64,000 nucleotides of DNA from Bacteroidota bacterium (GCA_021815365.1 JAKAGZ010000001.1:1-64000); one strand, 5' to 3'; shown: positions 1 through 8,740, numbered from the stretch's first letter. Numbers and translations are program-made. Notes: generated by a model not told the origin, from the sequence alone.

Positions 1-57
1 CAGGCAGGTAAATTGCAAAGCGATGAAGGCAATAAAGATTATTAATTTTGATTTCAT
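1..57 (-). CDS. 5' end of an exported protein or lipoprotein (partial)
   Basis: Only the first 19 codons are inside the window. They read as a basic start (MKSK) followed by a hydrophobic stretch and the end QFTCL, which looks like a type II (lipoprotein) signal peptide with Cys at residue 18. The gene runs off the left edge. No strong Shine-Dalgarno is seen upstream. The function cannot be told from this fragment. Confidence 0.5.
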   Translation of the reverse strand, partial: MKSKLIIFIAFIALQFTCL

Positions 58-171
58 AACCCGAAAACATTTTAAGCGCACAGGGAAATCTAATAAATAA
101 AAATTCAAATGGCATATTCAACAAACCCAAAAATAAAGTTTTTTTAACTTGCCGGCACATTACTGTCAACA

Positions 172-208
172 GGCTCTTCTCTTAGTAAGAGCCGCCAGCC
201 TTTGGCGG
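172..208. repeat. Two overlapping hairpins in the intergenic region
   Basis: A 7-bp perfect stem GGCTCTT/AAGAGCC (172-178 with 187-193) shares two bases with a second stem CCGCCA/TGGCGG (192-197 with 203-208). Both cannot form fully at once. The rest of positions 58-414 shows only AT-rich sequence and no convincing gene. The role is unknown; it could be a terminator or a dispersed repeat. Confidence 0.4.
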
Positions 209-414
209 GAAAGGGTTGGGATAAATTCAAGTTACCAACTTCCCATTAAACCCTTTTTCAGTTTTGTATTCGTGGGTATGTATGTTTTGTTGTTATGGGT
301 GGGGTTGTTCATAGATACTTTTTTACATTATTTAAAAATTTTTTATATTGTTTTTAATTTATTTTTGTACCACTCCAATTTATCTGGAAGTGGATTAATC
401 TGCAGGTGGATATT

Positions 415-783
415 ATGAAAAGGATAATGTGTATATTTTTATGCGTGCTGCCTTTTTTAATTGTTTCCTGTTCTAATCCAGTAGGAATTAGCAATAAGGA
501 TCTCACAGTGCTGGTGGAAAATTCTGCGTTAAAGATCAGTAACCATAGCACTCAGAAAGTATACTATTTTACCGTTGAACAAAATGCCGCAGCTAAAATT
601 AATTGGGTAGCAGGATTTAATGGACCTTACATTTCCGTAGGACAAACTGCGGAAGTTCAGTTTGATAAGATTTATTCAGATAATCAGCCGATCAGAAAAG
701 GTGACAAAGTAATACTATATTACTGGAGCAAACCTGAGCCAGGAAACGATCTGGTTATTAAAAATTTATTAGTAGTGATTTAA
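415..783 (+). CDS. Small lipoprotein of unknown function
   Basis: This encodes 122 residues. The start chosen is ATG 415, behind an AGGTGG ribosome-binding site at 405-410; an in-frame GTG at 406 lies inside that site. The N-terminus has a lipoprotein signal peptide ending in LIVSC, with the acylated Cys about 19 residues in. The mature part looks like a small beta-rich domain (VYYFTVEQNAAAKINW, then two further strands). No named family is recognised. Its stop codon overlaps the end of the VOC remnant on the opposite strand. Confidence 0.7.
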   Translation: MKRIMCIFLCVLPFLIVSCSNPVGISNKDLTVLVENSALKISNHSTQKVYYFTVEQNAAAKINWVAGFNGPYISVGQTAEVQFDKIYSDNQPIRKGDKVILYYWSKPEPGNDLVIKNLLVVI

Positions 784-907
784 TTTTTCTGATACAACCC
801 GATAATATTTCCTTCGGGGTCTTTTATTAAAGCATAATAACCATATTAGGAATGATGGTCTTTCCTATGGAAATCTCCCCACCCATTTCTTTGTATATAT
901 AGTTCTC
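780..907 (-). pseudogene. C-terminal remnant of a VOC/glyoxalase-family protein
   Basis: Read on the minus strand, one frame gives YKEMGGEISIGKTIIPNM and, after loss of one G around 843-845, the next frame gives GYYALIKDPEGNIIGLYQ and a stop. This is the typical C-terminus of VOC (glyoxalase/bleomycin-resistance fold) proteins, including the DPEGN motif. No N-terminal half is seen upstream. The AbiEii-like gene reads into this sequence in another frame, so the toxin-like module probably interrupted the VOC gene. Confidence 0.6.
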
Positions 908-1563
908 ATAATGTCTATTAAAGCCTTAAAGAAGTGTTTTACCTGCTCTTCAAAAAACACTCTTATGTCATCCAGTGCTGCGTTATACTTAGGGTTTAAG
1001 TGAACGATACTTTCATCATCAATGTCTTCCATATAAATTATCTGCGTGGCAAATATTTTTTTTGTCATGCCGGGTAAATATTTCATTGATATTTCCAGCA
1101 TCTTACGGATATCAAACATTTCTTTTGCAATTATATAAAGGTCATAATAATCTCTGTATTTAGCTCTGAGGGAGAGAGTATTGACTTTCATTGCGGTCAA
1201 CAATTCCATCTTTGCAATAAAAGAATTGTTAATGAATCTCTCCCTGTTTTTCAATTCATCCCAGCCGTTGGAAAAAAATGTGGCCTTTACATTATCAACC
1301 ACAACATCAATCCCGTTCAGATAACTATTTATAATCTTTAATGAGTGTAGTTTGGGTATCTTGTCAAATAAAACTTCAATATGGACATCACTTAATTCAG
1401 GAAGCCAGGTAAAAAAATCCAGGTCTTCGGAAAAACGATGCTGAAGGTAAAGCGACAGCGCTGATCCCCTCACTAAAGTAAAGTTAGAAAGTTCGTTTAT
1501 CTCAGATAAAGCGTTAAGAACCGAAGATGTTTGCGGTGTTAACGATTTACTAAGGTCTTTCAA
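865..1563 (-). CDS. AbiEii/AbiGii-like nucleotidyltransferase (toxin-type)
   Basis: The protein has the family motif GSALSLYLQHRFSEDLDFF, which combines the glycine-serine loop with the acidic DLD metal ligands of the nucleotidyltransferase fold. The later K-rich stretch MKVNTLSLRAKYRDYYDLY is also typical of this family. AbiEii proteins are toxins of type IV toxin-antitoxin or phage-abortive systems. The start is uncertain: the frame is open to 1641, but TTG 1563 overlaps the end of the upstream partner by 14 bases, a common arrangement. The last residues (WVGRFP) read into the VOC remnant and are probably not native, so the C-terminus may be altered. Confidence 0.65.
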   Translation of the reverse strand: MKDLSKSLTPQTSSVLNALSEINELSNFTLVRGSALSLYLQHRFSEDLDFFTWLPELSDVHIEVLFDKIPKLHSLKIINSYLNGIDVVVDNVKATFFSNGWDELKNRERFINNSFIAKMELLTAMKVNTLSLRAKYRDYYDLYIIAKEMFDIRKMLEISMKYLPGMTKKIFATQIIYMEDIDDESIVHLNPKYNAALDDIRVFFEEQVKHFFKALIDIMRTIYTKKWVGRFP

Positions 1564-1834
1564 ATCTGTTCCTTTTATGAGCCTGTAAAAATTCCAGGAT
1601 TTGCGTTCTCTCAGCAGAAATGTTAAATACAAATCTTGCAAGAAAATAGTTCAACCGTTCAAATCTTTTATCGGGAATTATTCTTTGAATCCATATATTC
1701 CGGCAGAAATCAAACCCCGTTTCCCTGATGACATCTGAAATTTCATCCAGGTCACCGTATTTTCAAACGTGTTCAACCTTAACAGGAAGATCAACACTGT
1801 CTTTTTGATAACTCCATGTATAATTGTTTATCAT
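1550..1834 (-). pseudogene. Partner gene of the AbiEii-like protein, with an in-frame stop
   Basis: From ATG 1834 the frame reads MINNYTWSYQKDSVDLPVKV, then VEHV, a TGA at 1763-1765, then KYGDLDEISDVIRETG and on to a normal stop at 1550. One T-to-G change from TTA (Leu) explains the TGA, and the frame is intact on both sides. The C-terminal part (IIPDKRFERLNYFLARFVF) resembles the small helical proteins encoded just upstream of AbiEii-like genes, probably the antitoxin-position partner. The family assignment is from memory of such pairs and is tentative. Confidence 0.55.
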
Positions 1835-1943
1835 TTAACAGATACAGGTTTATTCTTTTTCTTGCAATTTGTACGGTGATAACGTACAGGATTTTTACAA
1901 CTTTAACAATGTTGAAATGACTTTCTGTGATAAAATGGGAAGA

Positions 1944-2879
1944 CTATAATTTCCCTTCTATCGCCTTCTTTACAAAACCATCAGCCTTTCTCAATCTTTC
2001 TCTCGCTTCTTCTGCAGAGATTTTGGCTTTAATCATTACAAGTGCTGTTTTTACGTTCCCTCCGGCTTTTTTCAGATAATCTGCAGCTTGTTCGTAACTT
2101 ACACCAGTAATTGTCATCACAATTCTTTTCGAGCGTTCGATTAGCTTTTTATTAGTCATCTGTAGGTCAATCATCATGTTTTCATAAACCTTACCAAGCC
2201 TGATCATTGAGGCTGTCGTCAGCATATTTAAAACTAATTTCTGTGCGGTACCACTTTTCATTCTTGTAGAACCCATTATTACTTCTGGTCCGACATAAGG
2301 ACAAATAGCGACATCGGCTTCTTTAATATTAAACTCTTCTCTTGGATTACAGGTTATGTAGATGGTCTTTGCACCGAGCTGTTTTGCTTTTTTTACTGCG
2401 CCAATTACATACGGAGTCCTCCTGCTTGCAGCGATTCCACAGACTACATCTTTTGAGTTTACTTTAGCTGCAGCCACATCCTTTGCACCGTTCTCTTCAA
2501 GATCCTCTGCGCCTTCCTGAGCTTTGAACATCGCCTCTTTTCCTCCTGCAATAAAAGCCTGAATTAATTCCGGGGTTGTACCGAATGTTGGGGGACATTC
2601 AGCTGCATCAATCACTCCGAGCCTGCCGCTTGTTCCCGCTCCAAAGTATAAAAGTCTTCCTCCGTTTTTTAATGACGATACTACTAACTCAACTGCTTGC
2701 TCAATGTATGGAAGTTCTTTTTCCACGGCAAGCGGAACCGTTTTATCTTCATCATTAATTATCTTTAAAATTTCAGATATGGAACGCACATCAATATCCA
2801 TAGAATTTTTATTGCGCTGCTCTGTGTGTAGTTTGCTTATTTCTGCAAAGAGATCCTTCGCATCATCAGCAGAACTCAT
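1944..2879 (-). CDS. murQ: N-acetylmuramic acid 6-phosphate etherase
   Basis: MurQ cleaves the lactyl ether of MurNAc-6-phosphate to give GlcNAc-6-phosphate and lactate in cytoplasmic peptidoglycan recycling. The 311-residue length fits. Visible family signatures are the SIS-fold sugar-phosphate loop FGAGTSGRLGVIDAAECPPT (with the catalytic-region Glu) and GSTRMKSGTAQKLVLNMLTT. The C-terminus has the usual UBA-like helical tail (VSYEQAADYLKKAGGNVKTA). Its ATG overlaps the rsmG stop by 4 bases, so it is translationally coupled as the last gene of mnmE-mnmG-rsmG-murQ. Confidence 0.95.
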   Translation of the reverse strand: MSSADDAKDLFAEISKLHTEQRNKNSMDIDVRSISEILKIINDEDKTVPLAVEKELPYIEQAVELVVSSLKNGGRLLYFGAGTSGRLGVIDAAECPPTFGTTPELIQAFIAGGKEAMFKAQEGAEDLEENGAKDVAAAKVNSKDVVCGIAASRRTPYVIGAVKKAKQLGAKTIYITCNPREEFNIKEADVAICPYVGPEVIMGSTRMKSGTAQKLVLNMLTTASMIRLGKVYENMMIDLQMTNKKLIERSKRIVMTITGVSYEQAADYLKKAGGNVKTALVMIKAKISAEEARERLRKADGFVKKAIEGKL

Positions 2880-3559
2880 TTATTCAACTCCAGCAAGATG
2901 AGCTTTTTCCCTTTTTGATTTCTTACATTGGACGGTTTGTAAGAAAGGTCGAAGATAGTAGATTTTTTTATGTACGCTTTATATTTCAACTCCGCTTTCT
3001 TCAATTCATCTGTAAGGTCGCCACCTTTGAGCGCAGCAATATATGCTTTTTCTTTTATCAGCGGCAAAGCATATCTGAATAAAATTATCAGCGGAACTGT
3101 CGCTCTGCTTACCACGAGATCGAAGGTGTCAGAATAGTGATCAATAAATTCGGGACTTTCTACTCTGTCATTTTCTGCCACAACATTACTAAGCTTCAGC
3201 TTGTCAATAAATTCTTCGACAGCCTGAATTTTTTTTCCGGTTGAATCAATCAGAATTCCTTTTATTTCGGGGCGCATAATAGCAAGCGGAATTCCAGGAA
3301 AACCTCCGCCGGTTCCAATGTCCAGAAAATTATAACACTTTTCAGGAATAAATTTGCTTATGTAAGAAGAAAGGAAAACGTGATTCTCAATTATGTTGTT
3401 TGCATCTCGGCGGGAAATAAGATTTATACTTTCATTTTTTTCAACTACAAGGTCAGCAAAATAAGCAAGCTGCTGAGCCTTCATAGTATCGAGTTTAAGC
3501 CCGTTTTCCCAGTAGAAAGAGAGTAATTCTTTCTGGAATTCGCTCTGGACGTCGATCAT
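2876..3559 (-). CDS. rsmG: 16S rRNA (guanine-527-N7)-methyltransferase
   Basis: RsmG (GidB) methylates N7 of G527 in 16S rRNA using SAM. The SAM-binding loop is clear: FLDIGTGGGFPGIPLAIMRP at about residues 70-90, followed by the acidic LIDSTGKK. DLVVSRATVPL and the Lys-Gly strand AALKGG match the family. The 227-residue length is usual. It lies 15 bases downstream of mnmG and overlaps murQ by 4 bases, in the conserved mnmE-mnmG-rsmG block. Confidence 0.95.
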   Translation of the reverse strand: MIDVQSEFQKELLSFYWENGLKLDTMKAQQLAYFADLVVEKNESINLISRRDANNIIENHVFLSSYISKFIPEKCYNFLDIGTGGGFPGIPLAIMRPEIKGILIDSTGKKIQAVEEFIDKLKLSNVVAENDRVESPEFIDHYSDTFDLVVSRATVPLIILFRYALPLIKEKAYIAALKGGDLTDELKKAELKYKAYIKKSTIFDLSYKPSNVRNQKGKKLILLELNK

Positions 3560-3574
3560 TAAACCCTCTTAAAA

Positions 3575-5452
3575 TTAGTTTTTCAAATATACCAATAAAA
3601 TAGAAATATCTGAAGGCGTAACTCCTGATATTCTGGAGGCTTGACCAATAGAACGGGGTTTTACTTTATTTAACTTTTCTCTTCCTTCTGCAGACAATGC
3701 TTTTAATTTTGAATAGTTTAATGTTAAAGGAATTTTTTCTTCCTCATATCTCTCTAACCTTTCAATCATCTCCTGCTGCCGTTTAAGATAGCCTTCATAC
3801 TTAAGTTGTATCTCGACCTGTTCGATCGCAGTATCATTCTTAAGTAATTCGCCAATAACAGGGTTATCCGAATTATGGTCGAGGGAAATTAATTCTTTAA
3901 GGTTAAGTTCAGGACGTTTGCAAAGTTTTGAAATTGTTTCGGTCGAATCAATACTGGAAAGATTTTTATTTTCAAGGAATGAATTAATATCGCGGGAATG
4001 CAATTTCATATTGTCGAATAACTCAATCGATCTTGAAATTAATTTTTCATTCGCAACTACTTTTTCAAAATTTTCTTTCTGCTGCAGCCCATAGTCATAA
4101 CCGTATTTCATTAACCTTCGATCAGCATTATCCTGCCTGAGCAGTAAACGATACTCTGCTCTTGAAGTAAACATTCTGTACGGCTCATCAGTAGATTTAT
4201 TTACAAGATCATCAATCAGCACACCTATGTAAGCCTCGCTTCTTCTCAAAACTAATTCTTTCCGACCTGTAATTTTCGCAGCAGCATTTATCCCGGCAAC
4301 CAAACCCTGTGCTGCTGCTTCTTCGTAACCTGATGTGCCATTAATTTGTCCAGCAAAATAAAGTCCTTTAATTAATTTTGTTTCGAGAGTAAGGTCAACC
4401 TGGTGTGGAGGAAAGAAATCATACTCAACTGCATAGCCGGGACGAACCATTTCACATTCTTCAAGCCCCTTAATTTTATGAAGCGCTTCGTATTGAATTT
4501 CAGCAGGAAGTGAAGAAGAAAATCCATTTACATATATCAGGTCAGAATCCAGTCCTTCCGGTTCAAGAAAAAGCTGATGTTTTTCTTTATCTGCAAAGCG
4601 AACTATTTTATCTTCAATCGAAGGGCAGTAACGGGGACCTACTCCTTTGATCAAACCTGTGAACATAGGTGATTGCGCAAAGCCTTTTGCAAGAATTTCG
4701 TGTACTTGCTTATTAGTATATGTAACATAACAACTGAGCTGCGGAAGTACTGGAAAACTATTTCTATCAGTCGAAAAGGAAAATGGCTGCGGGTACTGGT
4801 CCCCTGGCTGAATTTCGAGTATATCCAAATTGATTGAGTTTTTCTTCAATCTCGGTGGTGTACCTGTCTTTAGTCTGCCCGAGATAAAGCCTAATTTCAA
4901 TAAGGATTCTGTAATTCCTGTCGCAGGCTTTTCACCAAACCTTCCGCCTTTTGTAGATCTGAGTCCTGTATGCATTAATCCATTTAAGAAAGTTCCTGAT
5001 GAAAGCACTAAAGCTTTACATAAAATTTCGTCATCGTTTTCAGTGCGTACACCAACAACCTTTCTATTTTCTGAAAGAATTTCTACAACAGAGGCTTCTA
5101 CAGTCTCGATGTTTCGTATCGAATTAACAACACGATAAGCTTCTTCTGAATATAATTTCCTGTCTGATTGGCATCTCGGCGACCAAACTGCCGGACCCTT
5201 TGACTTATTCAGCATCCTGAATTGAATGCCTGTTCTATCTGCAATTTTGCCCATCATTCCCCCAAGGGCGTCAATTTCTCTGACAAGGTGTCCTTTTGCC
5301 GTTCCTCCGATTGCTGGGTTGCAAGACATTCTGCCTATGGCAAACCTATCCATAGTAAGAAGTCCAACAGAACATCCCATATTAGCTGCAGCGCAAGAAG
5401 CCTCTATTCCGGCATGTCCTCCGCCAATGACTATAATATCAAATTTTGTCAT
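3575..5452 (-). CDS. mnmG: tRNA 5-carboxymethylaminomethyluridine synthase subunit MnmG
   Basis: MnmG (GidA) is the FAD-dependent partner of MnmE in making (c)mnm5U34 in the tRNA wobble position. The N-terminal dinucleotide fold IIVIGGGHAGIEASCAAANMG starts at residue 5. The catalytic-region signature NPAIGGTAKGHLVREIDALGG follows at about 46-66, and GQINGTSGYEEAAAQGLVAG closes the FAD domain at about 370-390. The C-terminal helical domain ends in ASRISGVTPSDISILLVYL. The 625-residue length is normal. It follows mnmE across a short gap that holds two parS sites. Confidence 0.97.
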   Translation of the reverse strand: MTKFDIIVIGGGHAGIEASCAAANMGCSVGLLTMDRFAIGRMSCNPAIGGTAKGHLVREIDALGGMMGKIADRTGIQFRMLNKSKGPAVWSPRCQSDRKLYSEEAYRVVNSIRNIETVEASVVEILSENRKVVGVRTENDDEILCKALVLSSGTFLNGLMHTGLRSTKGGRFGEKPATGITESLLKLGFISGRLKTGTPPRLKKNSINLDILEIQPGDQYPQPFSFSTDRNSFPVLPQLSCYVTYTNKQVHEILAKGFAQSPMFTGLIKGVGPRYCPSIEDKIVRFADKEKHQLFLEPEGLDSDLIYVNGFSSSLPAEIQYEALHKIKGLEECEMVRPGYAVEYDFFPPHQVDLTLETKLIKGLYFAGQINGTSGYEEAAAQGLVAGINAAAKITGRKELVLRRSEAYIGVLIDDLVNKSTDEPYRMFTSRAEYRLLLRQDNADRRLMKYGYDYGLQQKENFEKVVANEKLISRSIELFDNMKLHSRDINSFLENKNLSSIDSTETISKLCKRPELNLKELISLDHNSDNPVIGELLKNDTAIEQVEIQLKYEGYLKRQQEMIERLERYEEEKIPLTLNYSKLKALSAEGREKLNKVKPRSIGQASRISGVTPSDISILLVYLKN

Positions 5453-5470
5453 AAATTTAATGTCTTAGTT

Positions 5471-5486
5471 GATTTCACGTGAAACT
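5471..5486. promoter_or_regulatory. parS chromosome-partition site 1
   Basis: The sequence GATTTCACGTGAAACT contains the 12-bp palindromic core TTTCACGTGAAA (5473-5484) of the ParB-binding consensus TGTTTCACGTGAAACA. It differs from perfect symmetry at one outer position. It lies just upstream of mnmG, centred 46 bp from a second, perfect copy. parA and parB are not in this window. Confidence 0.85.
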
Positions 5487-5516
5487 GAAACAAGATAGAT
5501 ATTTACCTGAAAATCT

Positions 5517-5532
5517 AGTTTCACGTGAAACT
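5517..5532. promoter_or_regulatory. parS chromosome-partition site 2 (perfect palindrome)
   Basis: AGTTTCACGTGAAACT is a perfect 16-bp palindrome that matches the parS consensus over the inner 14 bases. It ends 2 bases before the mnmE stop codon. Two close copies beside mnmE/mnmG fit the usual location of parS near oriC. Confidence 0.9.
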
Positions 5533-5534
5533 GG

Positions 5535-6896
5535 CTACTTTCCTATACAGAATTTTGTAAAAATATTGTTAAGTATATCATCTGAAGTTACAACGCCAAT
5601 TATTTCGCTCAGGCTGTTTTCTGCATTTCTTAAGTCTAATGCAACAAACTCACCGCTTAATTTATTTTTCAAGGACTCCTTCGCATTGAGTAAATATTCT
5701 TTGGTTTTTTTCAGACATTGATAATGTCTGAAATTAGCAATAATAGCTGATTTCTCTGTATAATTTGAGTTTATAAAAACTTTTTGTTTAAGCGCCTTAA
5801 ATAAAGCATCAATTCCCTGCCCGGTTTTAGCGGAAATTGGAATCCCTTCCTTTAAGTTATTTTTTAAGCCTTTATCTATTTTATTTAGAATCAGAATAAT
5901 TCTATCACTATTGGTAAGATTTTTTAATTCCGAATAAATTTCGTTAGAAAAACCCTGTTCGACATCATTAATAAACAGTACTATATCAGCATTTTTTACC
6001 GCTTCCCTGCTTCTTGTAACACCTTCTCTTTCAATTTCATTTTCAGAATTTCTGATTCCGGCAGTATCATAAAGCCTGAACAACACCCCGTCTATCGAAA
6101 CTTCTTCCCTTATTACATCTCTGGTTGTTCCAGGAATATGGCTTACAATTGCACGAGATTCCTTCAAAATATAATTTAAGAGAGAAGACTTCCCTACATT
6201 TGGCTTACCCACCAATGCAACATTAACTCCATCCCTGATAACTCTTCCGAATGAATAAGTTGATAAAAGATCGTTGATTTCAGTAAGGATTCTATCTATC
6301 TTTTGCTGCAGTTCCTCATAGCCTATAAACACCAGGTTCTCTTCAGCAAAATCTAGTTCCAGTTCTACAAAAGAAGAAGCATTAATAAGCATAGAACGGA
6401 GTCCTTCTATTTTTTGTGAAAGGAGCCCGTCAAGCTGATTTCTCGCCCCTAACAGCGAGGCTTCAGTTCTTGAATTAATCACATCAGCAACAGCCTCAGC
6501 CTGGATGAGGTCAATTTTGTTATTTAAAAAAGCTCTTTTTGTAAATTCTCCCGGCTCAGCTTGTCTTACTTCTTTTTGAAGCAGAAGCTGCAGTATTTTT
6601 TTTGCAATAAAGGGATTTCCGTGTGTACTAATTTCAACGCAGTCCTCACCAGTATATGAATGCGGACTTCTGAAAAGAGAAACGAGAACATCATCAATTT
6701 TATTTTCTTTTTCGTCAACTATCTTTCCATAATGAACAGTATGGGATTTTGAGTTTGCAATTTTTCCCTTTCCAACAAAAATTGAATCTGTCGCTTGAAA
6801 TGAGCCGGCTCCGCTTACCCTGATTACAGAAACAGCACCCACACCCAGAGGCGTAATGATAGCTGCAATAGTATCTTCCCTATGTCTGTTTATCAT
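5535..6896 (-). CDS. mnmE: tRNA modification GTPase MnmE
   Basis: MnmE (TrmE) is the GTPase and tetrahydrofolate-binding partner of MnmG. The N-terminal folate domain runs to about residue 118. The inserted G domain shows G1 GKPNVGKSS at 230-238, the switch region IPGTTRDV, DTAGI (G3) and NKID (G4). The C-terminus ends FCIGK, the invariant CxGK motif. The 453-residue length is usual. It is the first gene of the minus-strand block. The 338-base gap upstream (6897-7234) holds no other gene. Confidence 0.97.
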   Translation of the reverse strand: MINRHREDTIAAIITPLGVGAVSVIRVSGAGSFQATDSIFVGKGKIANSKSHTVHYGKIVDEKENKIDDVLVSLFRSPHSYTGEDCVEISTHGNPFIAKKILQLLLQKEVRQAEPGEFTKRAFLNNKIDLIQAEAVADVINSRTEASLLGARNQLDGLLSQKIEGLRSMLINASSFVELELDFAEENLVFIGYEELQQKIDRILTEINDLLSTYSFGRVIRDGVNVALVGKPNVGKSSLLNYILKESRAIVSHIPGTTRDVIREEVSIDGVLFRLYDTAGIRNSENEIEREGVTRSREAVKNADIVLFINDVEQGFSNEIYSELKNLTNSDRIILILNKIDKGLKNNLKEGIPISAKTGQGIDALFKALKQKVFINSNYTEKSAIIANFRHYQCLKKTKEYLLNAKESLKNKLSGEFVALDLRNAENSLSEIIGVVTSDDILNNIFTKFCIGK

Positions 6897-7152
6897 AAAA
6901 AGATAGACTTGTAAAGCTGGTAAAAATAATTAATTTCAGTCCGATTAACAATCCATTAATCTCTTGTTTATTTTGATGATTAACATAAAAACTGTAAAAA
7001 TGAAAATCTGAACTTCTGACAGACACTATGCCAAGATAATCTTAACAATTTCAAATTACTGACGAAGTATGTGACATTATGGCAAAATTAATTCTTTCAC
7101 ATTTCCCCCCATAACTCTTTTGTTTATAATTGATTATCTAAAAACTATTCTC

Positions 7153-7168
7153 TGGCATATAACTTGTA
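7153..7168 (+). promoter_or_regulatory. Possible sigma-54 type promoter for hsp20
   Basis: TGGCAT-N5-TTGTA has the GG and spacing of the -24/-12 consensus TGGCAC-N5-TTGCA, with a T in place of C at two positions. It lies 67 bases upstream of hsp20. An alternative reading uses TTGTAT (7164) and TATAAT (7189-7194) with 19-base spacing as a sigma-70 type promoter. No CIRCE inverted repeat is seen in 6897-7234. Confidence 0.35.
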
Positions 7169-7234
7169 TTTTATGACAGGTCTGATACTATAATAATTTA
7201 ATATTAAACGATTTTATTAAAAGGAGGCATAACT

Positions 7235-7699
7235 ATGACACTCGTAAGATGGAATCCCGAAAGGGAGTTGTTAAATGTTGAACGTGAGTTTAACAAATTA
7301 TTTAATGTGTTCAACAGAAGGTTTGGTTTTGATGTTCACGACTACAAAGGCGAGGAAATTGAAAATGCTGTGTGGACACCTTTGACCGATATTTCCGAAG
7401 ATAAAGACCAATATACTTTGAAGATGGATCTGCCAGGAATAAAAAAAGAAGATGTCAAACTGTCTTTGGTTGATGGTGAGCTGATTATTAGTGGTGAACG
7501 CAAACAGGAACACGAAGAAAAAGATTCTAAGTACCACAGAATTGAAAGATCGTTTGGAAAATATTACAGGTCTTTTTCTCTTCCGCAGAAGATCGAGGCA
7601 GACAAAATTAACGCCGAGTTCAGGGATGGTCAGTTGACAATTACCGTTCCAAAAGCTGAAGAAGCCAAACCGAAAGAATTAGAAATAAAAATAAAATAA
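7235..7699 (+). CDS. Small heat shock protein, Hsp20/alpha-crystallin family
   Basis: This ATP-independent holdase binds unfolding proteins. The 154-residue protein has the alpha-crystallin domain at about 45-140, seen in YTLKMDLPGIKKEDVKLSL, GELIISGERKQE and FRDGQLTITVPK. The C-terminal IKIK supplies the I-x-I oligomerisation motif. The start has a very strong AAGGAGG ribosome-binding site at 7221-7227. It opens a plus-strand chaperone cluster (hsp20, dnaJ-like, htpG, clpB). A hairpin follows it, so it may be expressed above the rest. Confidence 0.93.
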   Translation: MTLVRWNPERELLNVEREFNKLFNVFNRRFGFDVHDYKGEEIENAVWTPLTDISEDKDQYTLKMDLPGIKKEDVKLSLVDGELIISGERKQEHEEKDSKYHRIERSFGKYYRSFSLPQKIEADKINAEFRDGQLTITVPKAEEAKPKELEIKIK

Positions 7700-7720
7700 T
7701 TTGTTGAATTCAGAATTAGG

Positions 7721-7747
7721 AAGGGTAACTAATCTAAGGTTACCCTT
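7721..7747 (+). terminator. Hairpin after hsp20
   Basis: A perfect 9-bp stem, AAGGGTAAC (7721-7729) with GTTACCCTT (7739-7747), has a 9-base loop. The T-tract after it is short (TTTCCTGTTT). It is a likely partial terminator or mRNA-stabilising hairpin between hsp20 and the dnaJ-like gene. Confidence 0.55.
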
Positions 7748-7790
7748 TCCTGTTTAAGCAGAATAAGCCGCGGAAGAATTAAAAAAAAAT

Positions 7791-8732
7791 ATGGAATTTA
7801 AAGATTACTACAAAATATTAGGCGTTGATAAAAACGCAACCGCAGAAGAAATTAAAAAAGCTTACCGCCGGCTGGCAATGAAATATCACCCGGATAAAAA
7901 TCCGAACAATAAATCTGCAGAAGAAAAATTTAAAGAAATTACAGAAGCGAACGAAGTGCTGAGCGATCCGGAAAAAAGAAAAAAATATGATACACTCGGT
8001 GCTAACTGGAAACAATATCAGCACGCCGGAAGGGGATCAGCAGAAGAATTTTTCAGAAACTTTACCGGCAGAGGCAGCGGCGGAAGTTATCATTTCACCG
8101 GTGACTTTTCCGATATTTTCGGAAATGCGGGAGGATTTTCAGATTTCTTCGAAAGTTTCTTCGGCGGCGGATTCAGATCTACAAAAGGGGATTCCCCTTT
8201 CGGTACACAACAGCCTCATAAGGGAAACGACTTCGAATCTACTTTAAATATCACCCTGGAAGAAGCCCATAGGGGAACTGAGAGACAAATAAGTGTTGAC
8301 GGACAAAGGTTAAAAATAAAAATTACTCCAGGCATACAGGAGGGGAAAAAATTAAGGCTAAAGGGACGCGGTGAATACAGTAAAACCGGCGGAGACAGGG
8401 GCGATCTTTATTTAACGATCCATATTACCGATCATCCATGGTTTGAAAGAAAAGGAGACGATCTGTATTACAATTTAAATGTTGATCTTTACACTGCGGT
8501 GCTAGGCGGCAAGGAAAAAATAGAAACGATCGATGGAAAAAGACTGATGGTAACTATTAATAAAGGTACAGACAGCGGAACAATTTTAAGGCTTAAAGGA
8601 ATGGGAATGACGAAAACAGATAACCAGAATTCAAGAGGAGATTTGCTGGTAAAAGTTTTGGTGAATGTTCCCAAGAAATTATCAAAACAAGAAGTTGAGC
8701 TATTTGAGAAATTGAAAGAGTTAAGAAAATAA
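7791..8732 (+). CDS. DnaJ-like co-chaperone of the CbpA type (no zinc finger)
   Basis: This co-chaperone stimulates Hsp70 ATPase and delivers substrates. The J domain occupies residues 1-70 with HPD at 33-35. A Gly/Phe-rich linker follows at about 80-130 ([25 protein letters not shown]). Two C-terminal substrate domains then start at about 145 with no CxxCxGxG repeats, so it is a class B (CbpA) protein, not canonical DnaJ. The 313-residue length fits. No dnaK is in this window, so its partner is encoded elsewhere. Confidence 0.92.
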   Translation: MEFKDYYKILGVDKNATAEEIKKAYRRLAMKYHPDKNPNNKSAEEKFKEITEANEVLSDPEKRKKYDTLGANWKQYQHAGRGSAEEFFRNFTGRGSGGSYHFTGDFSDIFGNAGGFSDFFESFFGGGFRSTKGDSPFGTQQPHKGNDFESTLNITLEEAHRGTERQISVDGQRLKIKITPGIQEGKKLRLKGRGEYSKTGGDRGDLYLTIHITDHPWFERKGDDLYYNLNVDLYTAVLGGKEKIETIDGKRLMVTINKGTDSGTILRLKGMGMTKTDNQNSRGDLLVKVLVNVPKKLSKQEVELFEKLKELRK

Positions 8733-8740
8733 CGGCTCGC

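Noticed and set aside
149-418. 89-codon plus-strand open frame
   Set aside because: Low-complexity hydrophobic translation, overlaps two hairpins and the start of the real lipoprotein gene, with no ribosome-binding site.
6897-7234. CIRCE/HrcA operator upstream of the chaperone genes
   Set aside because: No TTAGCACTC-N9-GAGTGCTAA-like inverted repeat could be found.
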